Shown here in pieces: positions 41,601-49,863 of a stretch of 64,000 bases of DNA. Below the pieces are notes generated by a model. It worked only from the letters and a program-made list of their open reading frames with translations. It made no database searches and had not been told where the DNA came from. The stretch's first letter is position 1; each line of letters starts with the position of its first letter. Position numbers and translations under genes: made by a program. Origin of the DNA: Leuctra nigra (Eukaryota; Arthropoda; Insecta; Plecoptera; Leuctridae). The stretch lies in assembly GCA_934045905.1 (NCBI GenBank), contig OW203769.1, forward strand, positions 14,849,705 to 14,913,704, written 5' to 3'.

Positions 41601-42001
41601 CGAAAGATCACTTCCTTTTTTCCAACACTAATAAAAAGGTGTTGGGAAAAATGAAAGACGAGTCAGACGGTAGAATTGTGAAGGAATTTGTGGGTTTAAG
41701 GGCAAAAATGTACAGTCTCTTGGAGTTGAACGGTAGAAACAAAAAGGTTGGTAAAGGCATAACTAGAGCCACAATGAAAAAATATGTTACTCATCAAAAG
41801 TATAGAGCCGCCTTATTTGAAAAATGTGTACAAAGTGAGAAAATGATGTCCATCCGTAGCTTCAAACATGAAATATTTACTGTCAGTCAGAGGAAGAGTA
41901 CACTATCACCGTTCGACGACAAGAGATACATTCTACATGATGGTTTCAACACCCTAGCATACGGTCATTTTAGAATAGACACGGAAATGGACATAGATTA
42001 G
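38687..42001 (+). CDS. Polinton DNA polymerase B (protein-primed type)
   Basis: About 1,104 residues with complete catalytic motifs: exonuclease I YADFECF (near residue 289), exonuclease II HNLRNYDSH (about 432), exonuclease III LTDVLLLADVF (about 580), polymerase motif A DVNNLYGVAM (about 679), motif B LMNNAVFGKTMEN (about 844) and motif C DTDS (about 941). A Cys/His cluster (CSICEKPL ... VRDHDHITGKFRGAAHNEC, about 388-420) of the endonuclease-VII zinc type sits inside the exonuclease region, and a C2H2-like CHRCLHRF precedes it. It replicates the element. No natural ATG lies at 38,687 (GTG); the true N-terminus is probably the zinc-finger part upstream, across an in-frame TAA. Confidence 0.96.
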   Translation: MFKGVKWYLSLVVQFKKNRGEDEVITKACFRSKNSVLIYNMDEFDEQINVAFSSMAKACQNFQREGSGWIVDRVLQLELKSVKYAPLAASSYMLLPPKLYYTKSIINVKNDDQKCFLWSILAHLHPIDIHAERVNNYVNFESSVNMSGIEYPVKISSIDRFEKQNESISVNVYGVMPDKFGNYKIVYPLRISKENRDSHINLLFMSDEENSHYFLIKDLSRLLSSLTKHHGRAYYCHRCLHRFSTEERLEAHHTLCDSHDPQRIVMPQEGKNSMTYSERGYSFKTPFTIYADFECFVRKLNGCEPDDARSHTHKTALHDPSGYAFVVIDAEGKAFEPPRVYSGDNVVDHFLNSLLVMQEKLLKIMFKIIPLKMTDEDEISFAQATMCSICEKPLDDVDRVRDHDHITGKFRGAAHNECNINAPQAEHIPVIFHNLRNYDSHLIMQGIGKIQNQKIIVIPNNTEKYVSFSLGQLRFIDSFQFMSTSLDSLVKNLVNYGSDRFKILKSFFSEDLLPLLLRKGVFPYSYFDSEEKLMEGCLPPKSAFKNDLTEEDISDDDYEHAQNVWRSFEMKHMGEYQDLYVLTDVLLLADVFENFRTLCLANYKLDPCHTYTAPGLAWEACLRMTKVELELFTDPDMYLFMEEGVRGGVATITTRFSEANNKYMDDFDAEKPSKYIIYWDVNNLYGVAMSDFLPIRDFKWMSPAEIRKTDFTTVADDSDKGYILEVDLKYPKELHDKHNDYPLAPERKCVSESELSPYAKQLSDDLKLGHSKIKKLIPNLENKEKYIVHYKNLKQYTSLGLKLTKIHRVLEFTQTQWLKQYIDFNTAQRVKAQNDFEKDFFKLMNNAVFGKTMENVRNRVNVTLINDEKQMLKYAANPAFERFEIFSNNLVAVQCKKICLKLNRPIYAGFSILDLSKTIMYDFHYNYVKTKYNQNSKLLFTDTDSLCYEIQTDDLYQDMANDISLFDTSNLPKDHFLFSNTNKKVLGKMKDESDGRIVKEFVGLRAKMYSLLELNGRNKKVGKGITRATMKKYVTHQKYRAALFEKCVQSEKMMSIRSFKHEIFTVSQRKSTLSPFDDKRYILHDGFNTLAYGHFRIDTEMDID

Positions 42002-42227
42002 AGAATTTAGAATTAGTTATAATAATATCACATCAACATCACATCAATGTTAATGTACCTGTTAACATGACACATGTTTGTAAAATACATGTTTTATTCT
42101 AAACTTATGTTTTTTATGAATAATTTGTTTCCCTTCTTCACTCTCAATCCTCATTCCTTGACAATTTATGATTTTCAAAAAATATTATAAATTTATCAAC
42201 AAATATATTTTAATCTCATTCAACAAA
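42002..42227. other. Spacer between PolB and ATPase
   Basis: AT-rich; probably carries the PolB 3' end signals and the ATPase promoter. No frame supported. Confidence 0.4.
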
Positions 42228-42862
42228 ATGGATCCAACCTGGAAGGTTCCTTTTACAGCTTTGATTGCGGGGCCCACATCATGTGGCAAGTCTTATTTTA
42301 TACGCCGTTTTTTAACAAATTTGGATTCTATGGTAGATGAACCTATAAAAAATATTATTTGGTGTTTTGCCGAGTGGCAGAGTTTATATGAATCTATTCA
42401 AGATCCACGAGTCAAGTTCCACGAGGGAATTATTAATCCTGCCGACTTGTCTGCATCTTCCGGGGCTCAAATTTTGATTATCGATGATCTAATGCGAGAA
42501 GCAGATGATAGGGTTGTGGACTTGTTTACCAAAATCTCACATCATCGTAAAGTGAGTGTATTTCTCATTTCTCAAAATATTTTTAATCAAGGTAAGGGAC
42601 GACGTGATATCTCTTTGAATGCCCACTATATTATTCTTTTTAAAATCCTCGTGATAAGTCTCAAATTTTACATCTCGCAAGGCAGGTATGCCCTAGAAAC
42701 ATGAAACATGTGCAAGAATCTTTCGAAGATGCAACGAGTCAACCTCACGGCTATATTCTATTTGATTTTACACAGACTTGCCCCGAGAATATGAGATTGC
42801 GCACTCATATTTTCCCTGATGATGAGGCCTGTGTTGTATACACACCAAAATCTACTAAATGA
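42228..42862 (+). pseudogene. FtsK/HerA-type genome-packaging ATPase, frameshifted
   Basis: ATG at 42,228 (MDPTWKVPF) leads to the Walker A motif AGPTSCGKS and Walker B ILIIDDLM, then a Gln sensor (FLISQNIF). This is the Polinton packaging ATPase, expected to pump DNA into capsids. After about 139 codons the frame shifts at an A-run (42,642-42,645, one A too few); the conserved C-terminal part continues in another frame to TGA 42,860-42,862. The shift makes the in-frame product end at 42,704. Real mutation or a homopolymer assembly error. Confidence 0.92.
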
Positions 42863-42896
42863 CACTACATTGTCATAAAAGCTTCATTTCATCACG

Positions 42897-43238
42897 ATGA
42901 CTGACTCAACGAGGAGGTATAGTGAACTCCTCAAAGCATTGAGTAAAGCAACCCCTGCTATGCGCAAGAGTATATTAAAATCAGCAGATAAAGGTTTGAC
43001 TCAATCAATTTGTGCTTGTGTATTAAACACATTAAAAGGTCGTGTTCTCTTGAAACCCTCTCAGAAGAATAAACTTCGTCGTCATAAGAAGTTCTTACGA
43101 AAAATTGCACGCAAGGGTGATAGCTGGAAAACTAAGAAAAAAATTTTGGTTCAGTCTGGTGGTGCGTTTCTCCCACTTTTGATTGCTCCGCTTATTAGTG
43201 GACTTTTGGGAAGTATTTTTAACTCATCATCATCATAA
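42897..43238 (+). CDS. Small basic protein with hydrophobic C-terminus
   Basis: 113 residues. The N-terminal half is helical and strongly basic (KNKLRRHKKFLRKIARK); the C-terminal part is GGAFLPLLIAPLISGLLGSIF, a glycine-flanked hydrophobic helix, then Ser-rich. Proteins with a basic body and a GG-hydrophobic tail recur next to the ATPase in insect Polintons; a minor virion or membrane-active role is an inference. It sits 34 bp after the ATPase stop and 5 bp before the next gene. Confidence 0.75.
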   Translation: MTDSTRRYSELLKALSKATPAMRKSILKSADKGLTQSICACVLNTLKGRVLLKPSQKNKLRRHKKFLRKIARKGDSWKTKKKILVQSGGAFLPLLIAPLISGLLGSIFNSSSS

Positions 43239-43243
43239 TCATT

Positions 43244-43963
43244 ATGGATAATACTAAAAAGATGATTCTTGTAAACCCAGAGAGTATGCAACGACTTCAA
43301 CAACCGCAAATACATCCTCTCAATGATACATTATCATCTCTTGATAGAGATAAACATCAAATACTTCACGCTAGCAAAATTTCTGATGATGAAAAATGGC
43401 GTAAATATTATGAAGTTCTACAAAGGTATTTATATTTTGTAAATGAAGCCCGTCAACCTATTTCTGTGGAGATACGTCCTGAAAAAGTTGAAACTCACCC
43501 TGGAATCCCTGTGAAGAAGATGGTGGAAGAGGATGAAGATGATGCAGTTTTTGAAGAACCCATGAGAACACAAGTGTTACAAGCTGTTCCCGGCACTTTT
43601 AAAAGAAAAGCTGGACTTATTTTCGATAAGCTGGCATCATCTGATGCTATTTCATGGGATGATTCGGGACTTGTCAGTGTGAACGGTGTGAAAATTTTCG
43701 GTTCCACAATCACAGATTTGATATCTGATCTTGTTCGCAATCGTCGAGGAGAAACAGAACCGATTGGTTGGAACATGTTTGCCAAAATTCTCACCGACAT
43801 AAATCTACCACTCACACTTATAGGGAACATTCGAAGAAGAGAAGACATTCTTCAGCGATACCGTCAACTGAACAGACCTCTACCATCACCTTCGGAGAAG
43901 CCATCAAAACGAACAAGAGGAGCAACTTCTATGGGAGATTGGGATGAATTTGTGTTTAAATGA
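43244..43963 (+). CDS. Polinton protein of unknown function (239 aa)
   Basis: N-terminal half is charged and probably coiled (LSSLDRDKHQIL, KISDDEKWRKYYEVLQRYL); an acidic stretch EEDEDDAVFEE follows. The C-terminal half has a compact domain (GSTITDLISDLVRNRRG, GWNMFAKILTDINLPLTLIGN) and a Pro/Ser/Arg-rich tail ending GDWDEFVFK. I recognise the layout as frequent in arthropod Polintons but know no function. Its stop overlaps the integrase ATG (ATGA at 43,960-43,963), suggesting coupled expression. Confidence 0.75.
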   Translation: MDNTKKMILVNPESMQRLQQPQIHPLNDTLSSLDRDKHQILHASKISDDEKWRKYYEVLQRYLYFVNEARQPISVEIRPEKVETHPGIPVKKMVEEDEDDAVFEEPMRTQVLQAVPGTFKRKAGLIFDKLASSDAISWDDSGLVSVNGVKIFGSTITDLISDLVRNRRGETEPIGWNMFAKILTDINLPLTLIGNIRRREDILQRYRQLNRPLPSPSEKPSKRTRGATSMGDWDEFVFK

Positions 43964-45048
43964 ATTCTAAAATATGTAAAAGATTGTCTCGTATTTATAA
44001 TGATCCTGGGCATCCAGCTGGATTTTCTACTTTAAATGCACTGTGGAAGGCAACTAATAAAGAGATTCCTAAAAAAATTATTTTGCAATGGCTTCAATCT
44101 CAAGATACTTATAGTTTACATAAACCTGTTCGAAAAAGATTTAAACGTAACCGATACATAGTCAACAGCATTGATGAACTATGGCAGGCTGATTTAAATG
44201 ATATGAGATCACTCAGTAAATTTAATGATAAATACAACTATTTGTTATCTGTAATTGATGTATTCAGTAAATTTGCTTGGTTGATTCCTCTTAAACAAAA
44301 GACAGGTAAAGAAGTGTCTCAGGCTTTCGCAAAGATTTTCAAACAAAGTAAGCGTAAACCTGTTCGCATACAGACCGATAAAGGCCGAGAATTTAAAAAT
44401 TTACATTTTCAAAAATTTCTCACCAAAAATAATGTTCATTTTTACTACACAAATAACCCTGACACCAAAGCGTGTATAGCTGAGAGGCTCAACCGATCAA
44501 TCAAGGAAATGATGTGGAAGTATTTTACATTAAAGAACACGTATCGCTACATAAATGTACTACCAAAACTGATGAATGCTTATAATCATCGAGTGCATAG
44601 GTCAATTGGTATGATGCCAGCTGCGGTGAGTGACAAAAATGCTCTTGAAGTTTGGCGTCATCTTTATAAAGATAATGAAATTGAGAGTAGGAAACGATCT
44701 AAACCTAAATTAAAGGTAGGTGATTATGTGCGTATCAGCAGAGAAAAAATAATTTTTGATAAGGGTTACGAACAAAATTGGTCTGACGAAATATTCAAAG
44801 TCATTTGTATTGTTGATCGACACCAAGTGGTGTATAGAATTGAAGATTTAGAAGGTGAGGAAATTGTTGGAACGTTTTATGAAAAAGAATTGCAAAAAGT
44901 TACGAAGGGTGATAATTCTCTTTACAAAATACATAAAATCATACGCAAAACGAGGCAGGGCGTCAGTGAGAAAGTTTTGGTTCAGTGGAAGGGTCTGCCT
45001 GCCAAATTCAACTCTTGGATATTAGCTTCTGACATTCAAAAAATATGA
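43960..45048 (+). CDS. Polinton integrase, DDE core plus chromodomain
   Basis: 362 residues. The retroviral-type rve core has Asp78 (LWQADLND), Asp140 (IQTDKGREF) and Glu175 (CIAERLNRS), with the D-x34-E spacing typical of the fold. An SH3-like basic part follows, then a chromodomain at about 318-362 (YKIHKIIRK ... VLVQWKG ... NSWILASDI), which could steer insertion towards methylated histone tails. The frame is intact. Its stop overlaps the next ATG (45,045-45,048). It is expected to make the 6-bp staggered insertion seen at the borders. Confidence 0.97.
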   Translation: MNSKICKRLSRIYNDPGHPAGFSTLNALWKATNKEIPKKIILQWLQSQDTYSLHKPVRKRFKRNRYIVNSIDELWQADLNDMRSLSKFNDKYNYLLSVIDVFSKFAWLIPLKQKTGKEVSQAFAKIFKQSKRKPVRIQTDKGREFKNLHFQKFLTKNNVHFYYTNNPDTKACIAERLNRSIKEMMWKYFTLKNTYRYINVLPKLMNAYNHRVHRSIGMMPAAVSDKNALEVWRHLYKDNEIESRKRSKPKLKVGDYVRISREKIIFDKGYEQNWSDEIFKVICIVDRHQVVYRIEDLEGEEIVGTFYEKELQKVTKGDNSLYKIHKIIRKTRQGVSEKVLVQWKGLPAKFNSWILASDIQKI

Positions 45049-45821
45049 ATCGTTCTCTCTACATGACGTTGCCTAGCAACAGTTCGATGAAAATGTATAA
45101 GGATAATACGACAGCAAATTTTGTCACTCAATTGCAGGAACCTGTAAAATTATCAGGAGGTCCCTGGGAGGTATCTTTGGTTGAACTTCATTACCCACAA
45201 ACGCTGTTCAATGTGACTAAAGGTCAAAATTATGTTGGTGTTTCACGAAAAACTATTCTAGGAAAGAAAAAAACTAGGGTATATGAAAGAGTGGACATAA
45301 AGCCGGGCTACTATGAAACTGGTGACATGTTGTTGAAAACTATCAATGATGCAATAAAACACCTGGATATCAGCATTGCACCGCTCAGCGATTTGAATGC
45401 AAGCGGCTGTATTTCTGTGAAGAATAGTAAAGATGAAGAGCATGAAGTAAATTTTGCGCCTAATCTCGCTATTCAATTGGGTTATGAACACAACATTACA
45501 AATGGCGTGTGTCCATTAGTCGGTAGAGCAATAGATGTTGATGCTGGAACTCCCAAATCTATCTTTGTGTATTGTAATGTAATAGAACCTCAAATCGTAG
45601 GGGACGTGGTTGCTCCGCTATTACGTATTGTCAATACACAATATAAAACTCACAAATTTGGTGAACAAGTCACTCAAAGATTTTTAAATTTACTCTACGT
45701 TCCGGTTATGATTCATGAGATTAGAAGCATCGAAATTGATTTAAGAGGAGACACTGGTGATTCGTTACCATTTCAAGCTGGAACTTCTGCTGTGGTGCTT
45801 CATTTTCGCCACCGATCATAA
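45045..45821 (+). CDS. Penton-like minor capsid protein
   Basis: 258 residues. The start YMTLPSNSSM, then NTTANFVTQL, GGPWEVSLVELHYP and ends EIDLRGD ... VVLHFRH are the typical outline of the Polinton minor capsid (penton, single jelly-roll) protein. It would close the capsid five-fold vertices. Frame intact; stop overlaps the next ATG by one base (TAATG at 45,819-45,823). Confidence 0.85.
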   Translation: MNRSLYMTLPSNSSMKMYKDNTTANFVTQLQEPVKLSGGPWEVSLVELHYPQTLFNVTKGQNYVGVSRKTILGKKKTRVYERVDIKPGYYETGDMLLKTINDAIKHLDISIAPLSDLNASGCISVKNSKDEEHEVNFAPNLAIQLGYEHNITNGVCPLVGRAIDVDAGTPKSIFVYCNVIEPQIVGDVVAPLLRIVNTQYKTHKFGEQVTQRFLNLLYVPVMIHEIRSIEIDLRGDTGDSLPFQAGTSAVVLHFRHRS

Positions 45822-46309
45822 TGGATGTGTAACTTTATACAAAATTTTACCGAGACCAGGCTGGAGGAAGATTGAATGTTTATCATGGTGCAAGTTATCA
45901 ACGTGGTCATGGGTTTGCAAGCTTCTTCAAAGGGTTGTTTAAATCTGCTATTCCTCTACTAAGAAGCGGTGCTCGTGTTGTTGCTCATGAGACGGCTAGA
46001 ACGGGAGCAAATTTTCTGGGTGATTTAGTTGAGAATAAACCTGTGAAAGAATCATTTCATAGGCGAGTCGGTGAAGCAGGTGCAAATCTCAAACGAAAAG
46101 TAGAAGACAAATTTCAAAATATGACTGGTGATGGGATAAAAAGGTTGAAGAGGTTACGCATTCTTCAGTGTCAGAGCAAACGTAAGAGGAACAAGATCTC
46201 TCCGAAAAAAACTCTAAACATCAAGCCTAAAAAGAAGAAGGTGGTTAAAAAGACAAAGAAGAAGAAGACGACAAATACACCTGGTTGTTTTACAGACATT
46301 TTTGCATAA
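45821..46309 (+). pseudogene. Small basic virion-type protein, stop at codon 4
   Basis: The ATG at 45,821 overlaps the penton stop and is in frame with the body (NVYHGASYQRGHGFASFFKGLF ... without interruption from 45,833). TAA at 45,830-45,832 is the fourth codon. The body has an amphipathic GFASFFKGLFKSAIPLL segment, a middle region, and a very Lys/Arg-rich tail ending GCFTDIFA, as in Polinton small core or membrane-lytic-like proteins comparable in layout to adenovirus pVI/core proteins (inference). No other ATG lies in frame soon after the stop; the frame reported from 45,872 begins at a TTG. Confidence 0.75.
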
Positions 46310-46311
46310 TC

Positions 46312-47652
46312 ATGTCTCTTATGCATGCAGAATCCGAAAAGGCGATGAAATCGGAATTGAATATTTTTGAAGTTCCATCGACTCAAATTTGTCTTGAGAG
46401 AGGTGATTGGTATCCTTATAAACCCATTGCTGCAATGACAGAATTTGCCCCATTTGAATTTGTTGTTCCTGCACAAGGTGAGGAATACATAGATATAGGT
46501 CAATCTCTGCTTGCACTTCAAGCAAAAATTGTGAATGCAGATGGCTCGCCGCTTGCAACTCTTGTCAAAAAATCAGATGGTGCTGTTCAAACGGCTGCTG
46601 CTGTGGTGGCGCCCGTCAATAATTTCATGCATTCTCTGATTGCTCAGTTTGAGATGACTTTAAACGGAAAACTTCTCCCTTCATCAAATAATAACTATGC
46701 CTATCGTTAATTTTTTGAGAATTGTATGCACTTTGGTCCCTCTGCTAAGAGTTCACATAGAACATGTCAACTTTGGTATAAAGATACTGCTGGATTTATG
46801 GAGGATTTTGATAAGAATTTAGGGCTTCAGAAACGAAAAAAGTATACAGATGGAAGTCAAATTGTGGATATGATTGGAAATATTCATGGCGATTTGTTCA
46901 ATCAAGACCGTCTCATACCAAATGGTGTGGAGTTACGCATGAAGTTTATCAAGAGCAGAGATTCGTTTCATCTCATGGCCGGCTCCAATGCATCCTTCAA
47001 GACAATCATCACTGATGCTACTCTTTTTGTGCGAAAAGTTCGCGTGAATGAGTCTGTTATGATTGCACAAAATATTGTTTTAGAAGGAGCCAATGCAAAA
47101 TATCCTCTAACAAGAGTAGATGTCAAGCTGGTAACTATCCCAGCAGGAATACAAAGCAAGGAAATAGGCAATTTATTCATGACGGGTAATCCGAAGAAAA
47201 TTATCATTGGACTTGTCTCCAATGCAGCTGTTAACGGGAGCTATACAAAGAATCCCTTCAACTTTCAACATTTTGGATTAAACCACTTCTGCATGTATGC
47301 GGATGGTCAACAAATCCCAGCTAAACCACTGCAACCCGACTTTGATACTAACCAATATGTCGCCTGCTATCATACATTGTTTTCTGGGAATGGTATTCAC
47401 TTTAAGGATCGAGGTATTGATATTTCTCGTGAAGAATATCCAAATGGAATCTTTTTATTGGCCTTTGACCTGAGTCCAGACCTCTCTTGTAATGAAAATC
47501 ATTATAGTCTGCAACACAACAAGAATTTACGTATCGATCTTCGTTTTAAAGAAGCACTTAAAGAAGCTATCGATGTGATTGTATATGCAGAGTTTGATAA
47601 TATTCTAGAGATAGATCGCAATCGAAATGTGATTGTCGACTATAGTAATTAA
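46312..47652 (+). pseudogene. Major capsid protein (double jelly-roll), one internal stop
   Basis: 447 codons from ATG 46,312 to TAA 47,652. The N-terminal part (MHAESEKAMKSELNIFEVP, FEFVVPAQGEEYIDIGQS) and C-terminal part (YPNGIFLLAFDLSPDL, GNLRIDLRF-like, DVIVYAEFDNILEID) fit the Polinton major capsid protein, which forms the hexons. TAA at 46,708-46,710 interrupts at codon 133, within NNYAYR-stop-FFENCMHFGP; the frame is unchanged on both sides. As assembled only a 132-residue fragment or a downstream restart would be made. Confidence 0.93.
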
Positions 47653-47748
47653 TATTGTTTGAATATTGTAGTGTTTGAAATGGTATAATAAAATTGATAT
47701 ATTGAAATGTATTTGTGTTTTTTATTCAGTCTTAGCCCAACCCTCATC

Positions 47749-48492
47749 ATGAGTTGTACTATTGATTTCGAGACGGTGGCTGTCGGCTACGATACTCATG
47801 TTGTGAAAGAAATTGCTGTTGTTGACAACATAACCAAAAAATCAAAACAGTGGATTTTAGAAAATGGATCGTACGGCGAAAGAAGTCCGTCGATTCTGGT
47901 ATTTGATGACTCTAGTGAAACAAATTTTACTGGTTTCACGTACGCAAACTGCAGAGCTAGAGATGAAGCATTAAAAATCATGGTTTTCACTCACTGTCTG
48001 GGTTATAAACTAAAATATACCAGAGGCAGAACAAATGTGAAATATTTAGACAACATCTTCTGGAGAAATGTTATTGATTTGAATGATTTCGAGTATGACT
48101 CATCGTCATCATTTCCATACGAAGAAATAAAGTGTTACGTCCATGGTGTGCATATTGGTTTTGCGGGTGAAATGTGCTCTCTGAAAAGTGCAATGAAGCT
48201 GTCACAGTGGTGTGTTGCAAACAGTGAAAAAACCGACATGTTTCAACTGGAGCCAAGATTGAAATCATTTGCATCATTCCCGAATGACAATGTCACCGCA
48301 CGCGACTTGGCCGAGGCTGGGTTATATTACACGTTTCATGGAGACAAAGCTGCCTGTCCATCATGTGGGGTCGTGATACATAAATGGTTGCCTCAAGACA
48401 TCCCGTTTTATGAACATAAACACTGGAGCCCTGATTGTATGTTCATTCGAGGTTTACCTATGGATGCGAAGAGTACTGTTGTTAAGGATTAA
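47749..48492 (+). CDS. BIR-domain protein with exonuclease-like N-terminus
   Basis: 247 residues when started at the second ATG (47,749); an upstream ATG at 47,707 adds 14 but spans an initiator-like TTCAGTCT. A BIR (inhibitor-of-apoptosis) domain lies at about 170-236: RLKSF, LAEAGLYYTFHGDKAACPSCG, and the zinc ligands C203-x2-C206-x16-H223-x6-C230, with W for the usual aromatic (HKWLPQDIPFYEHKHW). The N-terminal 150 residues begin IDFET (Asp6, Glu8), as in DEDD-type nucleases, but later acidic motifs are not clear. No RING finger. Could block host cell death or bind DNA; the combination is unusual. Follows the capsid gene by about 100 bp. Confidence 0.85.
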   Translation: MSCTIDFETVAVGYDTHVVKEIAVVDNITKKSKQWILENGSYGERSPSILVFDDSSETNFTGFTYANCRARDEALKIMVFTHCLGYKLKYTRGRTNVKYLDNIFWRNVIDLNDFEYDSSSSFPYEEIKCYVHGVHIGFAGEMCSLKSAMKLSQWCVANSEKTDMFQLEPRLKSFASFPNDNVTARDLAEAGLYYTFHGDKAACPSCGVVIHKWLPQDIPFYEHKHWSPDCMFIRGLPMDAKSTVVKD

Positions 48493-48498
48493 TTTAAA

Positions 48499-48912
48499 AT
48501 GTATGCAAATGTATTAAAAAATGCACTTTCTCAAGATAAATATTCTAAAGATTTATTTATTGGTGTTTTTGCTGCTGATACACTACCTAAACATGTGGGT
48601 CGTCCGATTCAATTGATTGCCAATACCGACATAGCAAGGTGCAAGGGTCAACATTGGGTCGCTTGTCACATTAATACGCATGGAAATGGGGAATTTTTTT
48701 GTAGTTTTGGCTATCCCCCGCTCATTCGACAACACCGTCAATTTCTAAATCAACATTGTAAAAGCTGGACATATAATCGTATTCCACTACAAAGCGTTAC
48801 ATCAAATGTTTGCGGTGAATATTGCGCTATTTTCTTAGCTCATAGAGCTAGAGGGAAAACACTAAATTCGTTTCTCAAACATTTTAATAAAAAATCACCT
48901 GAAAAAAAATGA
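48499..48912 (+). CDS. Adenain-like cysteine protease, catalytic Asp absent
   Basis: 137 residues of the Ulp1/adenain fold used by Polintons for capsid maturation. Visible are His52 (GQHWVACHI), the oxyanion Gln98 (IPLQSV) and nucleophile Cys105 (NVCGEYC). The acidic residue expected in the FF-D-S-[FY]-G motif is Cys68 (GEFFCSFGYPP), so the triad lacks its Asp. The frame is open and starts 6 bp after the BIR gene. Activity is doubtful unless another residue substitutes. Confidence 0.9.
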   Translation: MYANVLKNALSQDKYSKDLFIGVFAADTLPKHVGRPIQLIANTDIARCKGQHWVACHINTHGNGEFFCSFGYPPLIRQHRQFLNQHCKSWTYNRIPLQSVTSNVCGEYCAIFLAHRARGKTLNSFLKHFNKKSPEKK

Positions 48913-49197
48913 TCGACTCGTGAGATCAACCTATTTTAAAATATTCGGCCACTGCATGAAACATGACACCGGATATGGTGGACAGTGCTGTTGCGCACGT
49001 GCAATCAAAAAATAATGCGCATTTCATAGGAGAGGTCAATGTCCTGCATTTCCTGTTCAAACCTGTCTTGTTTCAAAGTAAAAATGCTGACGATTACATT
49101 TTGTTAGATTCAATTTGATTTGCGATTTACCATGAAAGAGGTCAGTTACCTCTGAAGATTTATCGAAGATAGTTGAAATTGTATATTTAAAAAAAAA
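48913..49197. other. Spacer after protease gene
   Basis: No supported frame; likely holds a promoter for the next gene, ending in an A-run before its ATG. Confidence 0.4.
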
Positions 49198-49863
49198 ATG
49201 GAAATCACTCCGGCAAGCGACGAAAAACCATTTCTCGGTGTTGTGCAATCGCTTTTCTATGTGAATCCATATCGATCAAAACTGATTATCGTTGGGCTGA
49301 ATGCTGAAGATGAATTTACACCGTTTGTTAAATTAATTTCATCGGTAAATGGTTCTGGTGTGATTTTATCATTTTTGGAGTGGACAGAATTTTTGGAAGA
49401 ACTCAAGATGTGGACCACATATGCGTTTATCATCGATGTTCGAGATTCACCTCAAAAAGTGTTTGATAATCACAAGATGTTTGTTGAAGAAAACGTCCAC
49501 GGGAAATATATCGGTTTAAAAAGTATAAGTAATGTGAATTTCGGTGTGATTTTAAGTGAAAGGACATGTAGAGAAATTCTGAAGCAATCAGAAGCCATCA
49601 CTTTTACTCTTACACAAGTCAAAGATAGAAGCAGTGGTGTTAAGAATGCGTATTGTAGATTTGTGAAAACAAATTTAAATAATTATCTAAAAACACGATT
49701 AATTAAAAAATCTGATGTTAATATAGATGATTTGTCCCAGTTTGTTAAAACTATTGTGAAAATGGATAATCAACGTGATAAAATCAATCAGAGAGTTGTG
49801 TTTGAATTAGGAATGGATTTTTTATTAAAAGAAATGAATCTTGAAATTTCAAAGAAATGCTAA
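49198..49863 (+). CDS. Unknown Polinton accessory protein (221 aa)
   Basis: I do not recognise the family. The protein is mixed alpha/beta in look: alternating strands (SKLIIVGLNAEDEF, GVILSFLEWTEFLEEL, TYAFIIDVRDS, KYIGLKSISNVNFGVILS), then helices (REILKQSEAIT) and a basic C-terminal part (NNYLKTRLIKKSD). No signal peptide, membrane helix or zinc cluster. The position between protease and the right inverted repeat suggests an accessory role. The frame is open and uses AT-rich codons like its neighbours. Confidence 0.65.
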   Translation: MEITPASDEKPFLGVVQSLFYVNPYRSKLIIVGLNAEDEFTPFVKLISSVNGSGVILSFLEWTEFLEELKMWTTYAFIIDVRDSPQKVFDNHKMFVEENVHGKYIGLKSISNVNFGVILSERTCREILKQSEAITFTLTQVKDRSSGVKNAYCRFVKTNLNNYLKTRLIKKSDVNIDDLSQFVKTIVKMDNQRDKINQRVVFELGMDFLLKEMNLEISKKC

